Below are positions 41,174 through 48,183 of a stretch of 64,000 bases of DNA, piece by piece. Source of the stretch: Lachnospiraceae bacterium (GTDB lineage Bacteria; Bacillota; Clostridia; Lachnospirales; Lachnospiraceae); assembly GCA_024404675.1 (NCBI GenBank), contig JAKSPO010000003.1, forward strand, positions 1 through 64,000, given 5' to 3'. The first letter of the stretch is position 1. Each line of letters opens with the position of its first letter. A program made the translations under genes and the position numbers. Below the pieces are notes generated by a model. That model was not told the DNA's origin. It saw nothing but the letters and a program-made list of their open reading frames with translations, and did not search any database.

Positions 41174-41313
41174 ATGAGCGTTTTAAAGATGGTATATACC
41201 GGTATTGGGGATTGCCCGGCATCGTCCGGCAATCAATAATGTAGTTGTGTATTATATCAGGGTGAGATGTTGGGGCATCTTATCAACCGTTTTTAGAAAG
41301 GTCGTATAAAAAA

Positions 41314-42561
41314 ATGTCACTTTTTGGTGGAGTTATTCCTATCAGTTCAATCACATTTCTGATGTTCTGTCTTCTTGCGATTGCAGCTGTCGGTTATGCT
41401 TTCGGTCGTATCACGATCAAGGGCGTAAACCTTGGAACGGCAGGTGTATTCATTATCGCAATTCTGTTCGGCTGCTTCTTCTACGGAAGTCTTGAGAGCG
41501 AGCTTGCTCTTAAGAGCGGCGGCAATTATACAACCAACGCTTTGAAGGTTGTTGAAAGCTTTGGTCTGATTCTTTTCGTTACTTCTGTTGGTTTCATTGC
41601 CGGTCCTAAGTTCTTCAGTAACATGAAGAAGAATTTCAAGTCCTATGTTCTTCTTGGTATTATCATCATCGTAATGGCAGGTGTATCCGCTGTCGGTTGT
41701 ATCTACATCGGAAGAGCAATCGAGGGTACCGGTGAGTCCGACAGACTTACCGCAATGATCGTAGGTCTTCTTTCCGGTTCACTTACCTCTACGCCTGCAT
41801 TCTCTGCAGCAAAGGCTACCGTTGATCCGGCCCTTGAGGATGTTGTATCCGTAGGACACGGTATCGCATATCTCTTCGGTGTAGTCGGTGTAGTTCTGTT
41901 CGTACAGCTGATTCCGAAGTTCATGAAGGCTAACATGGCTGAGGAGAGAGCAAAGCTTGTAGCTGCTTCTGACGGTGAGGAGAAGGAGAAGAGCAAGACG
42001 AAGCTGATTGACCTTGATCCGTTTGGCATCTGTGCATTTGCATTTGCCGCTATTATCGGTATCTTCGTTGGTGCGATTAAGGTTCCGCTTTCTGCAAAGG
42101 GCCTTGACGGCACCACCTTTGCTCTGACGACTACCGGTGGTTGCCTGATGGTAGCTTTGGTATTCGGTCATTTCTCGAAGATCGGCAAGATTAACCTCAT
42201 GCCTGAAGAGTCTACTCTGAAGGTATTCCGTGAGCTTGGACTGATGCTTTTCCTGATTGGCGCTGGTATCCCCGGCGGTGCACACTTCGTTGAGTACTTC
42301 GACGTAATGTATTTCGTATACGGTGTGATCATGACTGTTGTTCCGATGGTAATCGGCTTCCTGTTTGCAAAGTATGTTCTGAAGCTCAGCCTTCTCAACA
42401 ACCTCGGTTCCATCACCGGTGGTATGACCTCCACCCCTGCACTCGGAACCCTGATCAATACTGCAGGCACCGAGGATGTTGCGGCAGCTTATGCAGCAAC
42501 CTATCCGATTGCTTTGATCGCAGTTGTACTGGTTTCCCAGTTCCTGATCATTCTGTTCTAA
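41314..42561 (+). CDS. AspT/YidE-type dicarboxylate or amino-acid carrier
   Basis: The 415-residue membrane protein has ten to eleven hydrophobic segments and two copies of the 'predicted permease duplication' signature: GLLSGSLTSTPAFSAA near residue 155 and GSITGGMTSTPALGTL near residue 370. That is the AspT family (aspartate:alanine exchangers; related succinate exporters). The two TrkA_C domains that standard AspT carries in the central cytoplasmic loop are absent; only a ~40-residue charged loop is left (around 210-235). The position between frdA and fumarase suggests exchange or export of a C4-dicarboxylate such as succinate, malate or aspartate. A hairpin GATTGCC/GGCAATC at 41210-41234 lies in its upstream region. 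Confidence 0.75.
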   Translation: MSLFGGVIPISSITFLMFCLLAIAAVGYAFGRITIKGVNLGTAGVFIIAILFGCFFYGSLESELALKSGGNYTTNALKVVESFGLILFVTSVGFIAGPKFFSNMKKNFKSYVLLGIIIIVMAGVSAVGCIYIGRAIEGTGESDRLTAMIVGLLSGSLTSTPAFSAAKATVDPALEDVVSVGHGIAYLFGVVGVVLFVQLIPKFMKANMAEERAKLVAASDGEEKEKSKTKLIDLDPFGICAFAFAAIIGIFVGAIKVPLSAKGLDGTTFALTTTGGCLMVALVFGHFSKIGKINLMPEESTLKVFRELGLMLFLIGAGIPGGAHFVEYFDVMYFVYGVIMTVVPMVIGFLFAKYVLKLSLLNNLGSITGGMTSTPALGTLINTAGTEDVAAAYAATYPIALIAVVLVSQFLIILF

Positions 42562-42582
42562 GAGATGAAATGATAACTAAGG

Positions 42583-42614
42583 CGGGTCCTTTCGAAAGAG
42601 AGGGCCTGCTTTTT
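42583..42614 (+). terminator. Terminator after the carrier gene
   Basis: GCGGGTCC (42583-42590) pairs with GGGCCTGC (42602-42609) using two wobble or mismatch positions, followed by TTTTT. Confidence 0.65.
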
Positions 42615-42661
42615 CTATGCCGGAAAGTTGGCCGGGAAGAGGCAGAATCAAAAGATTATAC

Positions 42662-42690
42662 TTGCAAGAATCCGCGAATCCTTTTATAAT
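42662..42690 (+). promoter_or_regulatory. Promoter of the fumarase genes
   Basis: TTGCAA (42662-42667), 17-bp spacer, TATAAT (42685-42690). It lies about 70 bases before the start at 42760 and shows that upstream in-frame codons are not translated. Confidence 0.75.
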
Positions 42691-42759
42691 ATTAGGGAAA
42701 GTGTCTGGCAGGGTATGTCAGCATATGACAAGGATCTTATTTTTACGGAGGAATATAAA

Positions 42760-43602
42760 ATGCGTGAAGTAAACGTAAGCGTGCTTACCGATACAGTGGA
42801 AAAGCTTTGTATCGAAGCAAACTATCATCTTCCCGAGGATGTTAAGTGCGCAATCAAGAATTGCCGTGCATGCGAGGACGGCGAGATTGCAAAGGGTGTT
42901 CTTGACAACATCATTGAGAACTTTGACATCGCGGATGCGGAGAATGTACCGATCTGTCAGGATACCGGTATGGCTTGTGTATTCTTGGAAATCGGACAGG
43001 ATGTTCATCTTGTAGGCGGCGATCTGACCGATGCAATCAACGAGGGTGTACGTCGTGGTTACACGAACGGTTATCTTCGTAAGTCGGTTGTAAAGGATCC
43101 CGTACGTCGTGGCAACACCGGCGACAATACGCCCGCGATGATTTATACCGAGATCGTTCCCGGCGAGCAGATCAAGGTTACCGTAGGCCCGAAGGGCTTC
43201 GGTTCCGAGAATATGAGCCAGATCAGAATGTTCAAGCCCTCCCACGGTATTGAGGGTATTAAGAACTTCATTCTTGAAGCAGTTGAGACCGCAGGTCCGA
43301 ACCCTTGCCCTCCGATGGTAGTCGGTGTCGGCATCGGCGGAACCTTCGATAAGGCAGCGCTTCTTGCTAAGAAGGCTTTGATGCGTCCTTTGGATTCCCA
43401 GAATCCGGATCCTTACTATGCAGATCTTGAGAAGGAGATGCTTGAGAAGATCAACAAGCTCGGCATCGGACCGCAGGGCTTTGGCGGTAAGACCACAGCC
43501 ATCGGCCTCAATATCGAGACATTGCCTACGCATATTGCAGGTATGCCTTGTGCTATTAACATCAATTGTCACGTTACAAGACATAAGTCGGAGGTAATCT
43601 AA
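42760..43602 (+). CDS. fumA: Class I fumarate hydratase, alpha subunit
   Basis: The 280-residue protein is the N-terminal half of [4Fe-4S] fumarase/tartrate dehydratase. It has cluster Cys candidates in PICQDTGMACV, NPCPPMVVG and INCHVTRHK, and the conserved RRGNTGDNTPAMIY and KGFGSENMS loops. With the beta subunit it interconverts malate and fumarate. The ATG at 42760 follows ACGGAGG and fits the usual length of the family. Oxygen-sensitive class I enzyme agrees with an anaerobe. One base separates it from the beta gene. Confidence 0.92.
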   Translation: MREVNVSVLTDTVEKLCIEANYHLPEDVKCAIKNCRACEDGEIAKGVLDNIIENFDIADAENVPICQDTGMACVFLEIGQDVHLVGGDLTDAINEGVRRGYTNGYLRKSVVKDPVRRGNTGDNTPAMIYTEIVPGEQIKVTVGPKGFGSENMSQIRMFKPSHGIEGIKNFILEAVETAGPNPCPPMVVGVGIGGTFDKAALLAKKALMRPLDSQNPDPYYADLEKEMLEKINKLGIGPQGFGGKTTAIGLNIETLPTHIAGMPCAININCHVTRHKSEVI

Positions 43603-43603
43603 T

Positions 43604-44167
43604 ATGGCAGCTAGAAAAATCACATTACCCCTCACAGAGGAGTTGGCAAAGACCCTTCATGCAGGTGATGAGGTACTGGTAAGCGGTACCATTTATACTT
43701 CCCGTGACGCAGGTCACAAGCGTATGTGCGAGTCCCTTGCTAAGGGCGAGCCGATCCCGTTTGATCCGAAGGATGCAACGATTTACTATGTGGGACCGAC
43801 TCCGGCAATGCCCGGCAAGGTAATCGGTTCCGCAGGCCCGACCACCAGCGGCCGTATGGATGCATATGCACCGACAATGATGTCCGTAGGCGCAAGAGGC
43901 ATGATCGGTAAGGGCGCAAGACTTCCTGAGGTTATCGACGCTATGAAGAAGTATAGCGGCGTATACTTTGGTGCAATCGGTGGTGCAGGCGCACTTCTTG
44001 CTAAGTGCATCAAGTCTGCAGAGCTTATCGCTTTCGAGGATCTCGGTGCAGAGGCTCTCAGAAAGCTTTACGTAGAGGATATGCCGCTCGTTGTCATCAT
44101 TGACTCCGAGGGTAACAACCTTTATGAGATTGGCAGACAGAACTATCTCGATAGCGTAAACAAATAA
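43604..44167 (+). CDS. fumB: Class I fumarate hydratase, beta subunit
   Basis: The 187-residue beta subunit has LVSGTIYTSRDAGHKRM (the substrate Arg/His region), YVGPTPAMPGKVIGSAGPTT, GRMDAYAPTMM and KGARLPEVIDAM. It completes the enzyme encoded by the adjacent alpha gene. Together they supply fumarate to the reductase from malate made by the dehydrogenase at 31365. A terminator follows. Confidence 0.92.
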   Translation: MAARKITLPLTEELAKTLHAGDEVLVSGTIYTSRDAGHKRMCESLAKGEPIPFDPKDATIYYVGPTPAMPGKVIGSAGPTTSGRMDAYAPTMMSVGARGMIGKGARLPEVIDAMKKYSGVYFGAIGGAGALLAKCIKSAELIAFEDLGAEALRKLYVEDMPLVVIIDSEGNNLYEIGRQNYLDSVNK

Positions 44168-44179
44168 TCAGACCTTCAG

Positions 44180-44209
44180 AGGCAGTCGTCCACGGGCGGC
44201 TGCCTTTTT
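44180..44209 (+). terminator. Intrinsic terminator of the fumarase genes
   Basis: AGGCAGTCGTC (44180-44190) pairs with GGGCGGCTGCCT (44193-44204) through G-U pairs, followed by TTTTT. Confidence 0.8.
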
Positions 44210-44221
44210 GTATTCTGAAGG

Positions 44222-44252
44222 CGGAAAATGTAAGATAGTCTTGCATTTTCCG
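44222..44252 (+). other. Stable hairpin upstream of mgtC
   Basis: CGGAAAATGTAAGA (44222-44235) pairs with TCTTGCATTTTCCG (44239-44252), 14 bp with one G-U and a 3-nt loop. No T-run follows, so it is either a repeat element or part of a regulated leader for the gene at 44352. Confidence 0.55.
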
Positions 44253-44351
44253 AAAGCTAAGAAGGTAGAGACGGAGAATGGAGTGAGGTGTTTCTGTAAG
44301 GCTCGTTTTATGGTAGGATAGAAGTAGATTTTATGACGAGGGGGTTAAGGG

Positions 44352-45029
44352 ATGGAACTTATTTTATTATGCGCGGGACGAATCGGACTTGCCTGTCTGT
44401 GCGGTATCGTCATCGGCTTTGAGCGAACAACAAGATTGAAGGATGCGGGCATCAGAACGCACTGCATCATTGCAATTGCGGCCTCACTTTTTATGATTAT
44501 ATCGAAGTATGGCTTCAGTGATATCTATGTGGACGGCGGATACCTGTACGGAATCGGTAATGTCGATGCGGCGCGTGTTGCGGCGCAGGTCGTAACCGGT
44601 ATCGGTTTTCTGGGCGCTGGCGTCATATTCCGTGACGGCGATACGCTGAAGGGCTTAAGCACCGCAGCGGGTGTTCTGGCGACCGCGGGCATCGGTATGG
44701 CAATCGGCGCCGGTATGTGGGAGATTGGACTTGTGGCAACGGCGATGGTTGTATTGATTCAGCTTCTCTTCCACGTATTCAGTCTTGGCTTCGATGCGTA
44801 CTCCGATAAGGGTGTGACCGTCGAGTTTACGGAGGACAAGGAGGTTTCTAAATATATCGAGTCGCTTGAAAAAGCGAAGAGTGTACGCGTGAAATCCATC
44901 TCCGTTACGAAGGCAGCCGGCGAGACGCAGTGTAGCCTTCATCTGATCTACAAATACAAGGCTAATATCGCTGAGATTATCGAAACGCTTTCGGGCTTTG
45001 CTTCGGTACACTCGGTGAGTCTGAAATAG
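44352..45029 (+). CDS. mgtC: MgtC/SapB-family membrane protein
   Basis: The 225-residue protein has four to five membrane segments in the first ~150 residues with the family phrases GIVIGFERTTRLKDAGIRTH, RVAAQVVTGIGFLGAGVIFR and GLSTAAGVLATAGIGMA. An ACT-like cytoplasmic C-terminal domain of ~75 residues follows. MgtC proteins affect Mg2+ homeostasis and ATP synthase activity; in Firmicutes the role is not settled. GAGGGGGTTAAGGG precedes the ATG. Single-gene unit, with a terminator downstream. Confidence 0.88.
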   Translation: MELILLCAGRIGLACLCGIVIGFERTTRLKDAGIRTHCIIAIAASLFMIISKYGFSDIYVDGGYLYGIGNVDAARVAAQVVTGIGFLGAGVIFRDGDTLKGLSTAAGVLATAGIGMAIGAGMWEIGLVATAMVVLIQLLFHVFSLGFDAYSDKGVTVEFTEDKEVSKYIESLEKAKSVRVKSISVTKAAGETQCSLHLIYKYKANIAEIIETLSGFASVHSVSLK

Positions 45030-45042
45030 TATATTGGCGCGA

Positions 45043-45072
45043 AACGGGAGCGGTTATCTGCTCTCGTTTTTG
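45043..45072 (+). terminator. Intrinsic terminator of mgtC
   Basis: AACGGGAGC (45043-45051) pairs with GCTCTCGTT (45060-45068), one G-U, followed by TTTT. Confidence 0.8.
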
Positions 45073-45135
45073 ATGGGGAAAGACATACGGAAGAAAGATA
45101 TGCAATGTAGTTTCCTAGCCTTTTCCGTCAGGCGA

Positions 45136-45164
45136 TTGAAGAATCCTTAGAAAAAGTGTATAAT
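45136..45164 (+). promoter_or_regulatory. Promoter of the DUF3737 gene
   Basis: TTGAAG (45136-45141), 17-bp spacer, TATAAT (45159-45164), 39 bases before the ATG at 45203. Confidence 0.8.
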
Positions 45165-45202
45165 GAACACAGTTTCAGATATATAAGGAGGCAAGGGATA
45201 CT

Positions 45203-46051
45203 ATGAAAAGACTGATTGAAAGACAGATACTGACCGGTGAGCGAGCTCTTTTTCACGAAAAGGAGCTTAACATAAAGGATTCTATTTTCGAGGACGGCGA
45301 GTCCCCGCTTAAGGAGAGCAGTGACATCGAGCTCGACGGCTGCTCCTTCCGCTACAAGTATCCGCTTTGGTACGCGAATAACATTACCGTGCAGAACGGC
45401 AAATGGTTCGAGATGGCAAGAGCGGGCGTATGGTACACCAATAACATCACCGTCGAGAATGCGATGATTCAGGCACCGAAGAACTTCAGACGCTGCAAGG
45501 GTGTGACCCTTCGCAATGTTGATTTCTTCCATGCTGCGGAGACCTTCTGGAACTGTGATGAGGTAACGCTTGAGAACGTAACCGCAAAGGGCGATTATTT
45601 TGCGATGGGTTCAAACAATATGAAGATCTGTAACTTCAAGCTTGATGGAAACTATTCCTTCGACGGCTGCAAGAACCTTGAGATTCATAATGCAACCATG
45701 CTCTCAAAGGATGCCTTCTGGAATACGGAGAATGTGACCGTTTACGATTCTTACATCTGTGGCGAGTACCTTGGCTGGAATGCGAAGAATCTTACCCTGA
45801 TCAACTGTACCATCGAGAGTCTGCAGGGTATGTGCTATATTGAGAATCTTGTCATGAAGAACTGTAAGCTTCTGAATACGACGCTGTCCTTCGAGTATTG
45901 CTCTGATATCGACGCAACCATTATCGGTGGCATCGACAGCGTGAAGAACCCGATTTCCGGTCGTATTGAGGCAGATTACATCAACGAGCTGATTCTTGAA
46001 GAGGATAAGGTTGATGTCACGAAGACCGAGATTGTTATAAGAAACGCATAA
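45203..46051 (+). CDS. DUF3737 right-handed beta-helix protein
   Basis: The 282-residue protein is built of short repeated rungs of the form 'N-(I/V/L)-T-(V/L)-x-N' (NNITVQNG, NNITVENA, KGVTLRNVDF, DEVTLENVTA, ENVTVYDS, KNLTLINC). That is a pentapeptide/right-handed beta-helix fold as in DUF3737 proteins. There is no signal peptide, so it is cytosolic. Function is unknown; the family is common in Lachnospiraceae, often next to PatB-like genes as here (34-base gap). Ribosome binding site is AAGGAGG. Confidence 0.8.
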   Translation: MKRLIERQILTGERALFHEKELNIKDSIFEDGESPLKESSDIELDGCSFRYKYPLWYANNITVQNGKWFEMARAGVWYTNNITVENAMIQAPKNFRRCKGVTLRNVDFFHAAETFWNCDEVTLENVTAKGDYFAMGSNNMKICNFKLDGNYSFDGCKNLEIHNATMLSKDAFWNTENVTVYDSYICGEYLGWNAKNLTLINCTIESLQGMCYIENLVMKNCKLLNTTLSFEYCSDIDATIIGGIDSVKNPISGRIEADYINELILEEDKVDVTKTEIVIRNA

Positions 46052-46085
46052 GTTCGGGCCGCGTTTTCGGCAGAGGGGGATTGGT

Positions 46086-47249
46086 ATGAGCATTTTCGAT
46101 GAAGAGATTGATAGAAGAAACACAGGCTCCTATAAGTGGGATGTTGCAAAGGATGTGCTTCCCATGTGGGTAGCGGATATGGATTTTAAGGCAGCACCCG
46201 GCATTCAGGAGGCGCTCAGTAAGCGCATTGCGCACGGAATCTACGGTTATGCGACGCCTACCGAGGAATGGGCAGAGGCCTATATGGATTGGTGGGGGAC
46301 GCGCCATCAGCTTCCGATGGAGAAGGACTGGCTCATCTTCACGACCGGCATCGTGCCTGCGATTTCTTCGATTGTCAGAAAGCTTACGACACCCGCCGAG
46401 AAGGTGATCGTGATGACACCTACCTACAATATCTTTTTTAACTCAATAGAGAATAACGGTCGATATCCGTTAGAGTGTCCGCTTCATTATGAGGACGGTG
46501 TGTACAGCATCGATTTCAAGCTTCTTGAGAAGCTTTGTAAGGATCCGCAGTGCTCGCTTCTGATCCTTTGTAATCCACAGAATCCGACCGGCAATATCTG
46601 GAGCCGCGAGGAGCTTTCGGAGCTTGGACGGATCTGCTATGAAAACCATGTTGTCGTTGTTTCGGATGAGATTCATTGCGACATCACCTTGCCCGGAAAG
46701 GATTATGTCCCGTTTCTTTCTGTTTCGGAGCAGTGCAGGGAGAACTGCGTGATGTGTATCGCACCGACGAAGACCTTCAATATTGCGGGCTTACAGACTG
46801 CTGCGGTATGCATTCCGAATCCGGTGCTTCGGCATAAGGTATGGAGAGGGCTTAACACCGATGAGGTGGCGGAGGGCAATGCATTTGCCTATGATGTAGC
46901 GATTGCGGCATTTCGCACCGGCGGCGAGTGGCTTTCGGAGCTAAGAGAATATGTTGCGGGCAACCGTGCATATGCGGAGCAGTATATCAAGTACGAGATT
47001 CCGCTTCTGAAAGCGGTACACGGTGAGGCAACGTATCTACTGTGGATTGACTGCAGTAAGATAACTTCGGATTCGTGGGAGCTCGCAGGCGAGATTCTTA
47101 AACTGACCGGACTTTTTGTGTCGGAGGGCTGTGAATATCACGGTAACGGAAGGTATTTCCTTCGTATGAATCTGGCTTGTCCGAGAAGCCGTGTGATGGA
47201 TGGAATGAAGCGTCTTAAGGAAGCGGTTCTGAAGCTTTCCGAGGCATAA
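46086..47249 (+). CDS. patB: PatB/MalY-type PLP-dependent C-S lyase
   Basis: The 387-residue fold-type I aminotransferase-like enzyme begins FDEEIDRRNTGSYKWD, typical of MalY/PatB. It has LPMWVADMDF, CNPQNPTGNIWS, VVSDEIHCDI (Asp to pyridine N) and the PLP lysine in APTKTFNIAGLQ. The usual activity is cystathionine beta-lyase or cysteine desulfhydration, giving homocysteine or sulfide. Regulatory (MalY-like) side roles are known. GAGGGGG precedes the ATG. It may be cotranscribed with the DUF3737 gene. Confidence 0.88.
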   Translation: MSIFDEEIDRRNTGSYKWDVAKDVLPMWVADMDFKAAPGIQEALSKRIAHGIYGYATPTEEWAEAYMDWWGTRHQLPMEKDWLIFTTGIVPAISSIVRKLTTPAEKVIVMTPTYNIFFNSIENNGRYPLECPLHYEDGVYSIDFKLLEKLCKDPQCSLLILCNPQNPTGNIWSREELSELGRICYENHVVVVSDEIHCDITLPGKDYVPFLSVSEQCRENCVMCIAPTKTFNIAGLQTAAVCIPNPVLRHKVWRGLNTDEVAEGNAFAYDVAIAAFRTGGEWLSELREYVAGNRAYAEQYIKYEIPLLKAVHGEATYLLWIDCSKITSDSWELAGEILKLTGLFVSEGCEYHGNGRYFLRMNLACPRSRVMDGMKRLKEAVLKLSEA

Positions 47250-47287
47250 AATAAGGCTTTCCGGCGTGTGCGGAGTGGGCTTGCAGA

Positions 47288-47316
47288 TTGACATTTGCCT
47301 ATAGCAATGCTATACT
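47288..47316 (+). promoter_or_regulatory. Strong sigma-A promoter of the SDR-deacetylase-nth operon
   Basis: TTGACA (47288-47293), 17-bp spacer, TATACT (47311-47316). Confidence 0.85.
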
Positions 47317-47319
47317 TTT

Positions 47320-47343
47320 CGGCGGAGAAATATTTCTCCGCCG
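47320..47343 (+). promoter_or_regulatory. 24-bp perfect palindrome at the transcription start
   Basis: CGGCGGAGAAAT is followed directly by its reverse complement. It covers the expected +1 region of the promoter at 47288 and would form a 5'-terminal hairpin in the mRNA. A second hairpin CCCGG-TTCG-CCGGG follows at about 47358-47371. It may be an operator or an RNA-stabilising 5' stem. Confidence 0.7.
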
Positions 47344-47399
47344 ATTTTAGTTGGTTCCCCGGTTCGCCGGGCTTCCGAAGCATAAATGGAGGTTTTGAG

Positions 47400-48173
47400 A
47401 TGAAGAATTATTTTGATTTGACAGGTCAGGTTGCTGTTGTTACCGGTTGCTCTACCGGACTTGGTGTACAGATGGCGAAGGCACTTGCTAACCAGGGTGC
47501 GAATATTGTATGTCTTGCACGTCGTAAGAATCTTGTGGATGAGGTTGCTGCGGAGATTTCCGCAACGTACGGCGTTAAGGCAATCGGCGTATCCTGCGAT
47601 ATTACGGATACCGAGCGCGTAGAGGCAGCAGTGAAGGAGGTTATGGATACCTTCGGTCGTATTGACATTCTGATTAACAATGCAGGTACCGGTGCAGTGG
47701 CTCCCGCGGAGCAGATTACCGATGAGCAGTTTGCCAATGAGATGAACATCGACCTGTTCGGCTCCTTTAAGGTTGCAAGAGCGGTTGCAAACCAGGCAAT
47801 GCTTCCCGCAGGCTACGGTCGTATCATCAATATCGCTTCCATGTATGGTATGGTCGGCAACAAGATTGCACCGGCATCTCCCTATCATGCAGCAAAGGGC
47901 GGCGTAGTAAACCTTACCCGTGCACTTGCCTGTGAGTGGGGCGAGAAGGGCATCACTGTTAATGCAATCTGCCCGGGTTATTTTGAGACACCGCTTACGA
48001 AGGAGACGCTTGAGTCCGAGTTCTTCCAGAATTATGCACATACGATGATTCCGTTGTCCCGCTATGGTAAGGAGGGCGAGTTAGATACGGCTGCAATCTT
48101 CCTTTCCTCCGCGCTCAGCTCTTATGTAAACGGCGTAATTCTTCCGGTTGACGGAGGTTATACCTCTTTGTAG
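47400..48173 (+). CDS. Short-chain dehydrogenase/reductase (gluconate 5-dehydrogenase-like)
   Basis: The 257-residue classical SDR has VVTGCSTGLGVQMA (cofactor loop), NNAGTGAVAP, the catalytic Ser in NIASMYG, and YHAAKGGVVNLTRAL with the Tyr-x-x-x-Lys pair. The C-terminal VNGVILPVDGGYT is standard. The closest visible resemblance is to gluconate 5-dehydrogenase and 2-deoxy-gluconate dehydrogenases; FabG-like activity cannot be excluded. The ATG at 47400 follows TGGAGG; an in-frame ATG at 47295 lies inside the promoter. Ten bases to the next gene. Confidence 0.85.
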   Translation: MKNYFDLTGQVAVVTGCSTGLGVQMAKALANQGANIVCLARRKNLVDEVAAEISATYGVKAIGVSCDITDTERVEAAVKEVMDTFGRIDILINNAGTGAVAPAEQITDEQFANEMNIDLFGSFKVARAVANQAMLPAGYGRIINIASMYGMVGNKIAPASPYHAAKGGVVNLTRALACEWGEKGITVNAICPGYFETPLTKETLESEFFQNYAHTMIPLSRYGKEGELDTAAIFLSSALSSYVNGVILPVDGGYTSL

Positions 48174-48183
48174 GAGCTTTGCT

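Noticed and set aside
38800-41232. 810-codon open frame on the minus strand opposite frdB-like and frdA
   Set aside because: The + strand encodes full catalytic motifs of fumarate reductase. The antisense frame spans two genes and their junction and shows no domain.
42628-42759. Longer fumarase alpha subunit beginning at an upstream in-frame start
   Set aside because: The upstream 44 codons contain the promoter TTGCAA-17-TATAAT and exceed the usual family length; ATG 42760 has a good ribosome binding site.
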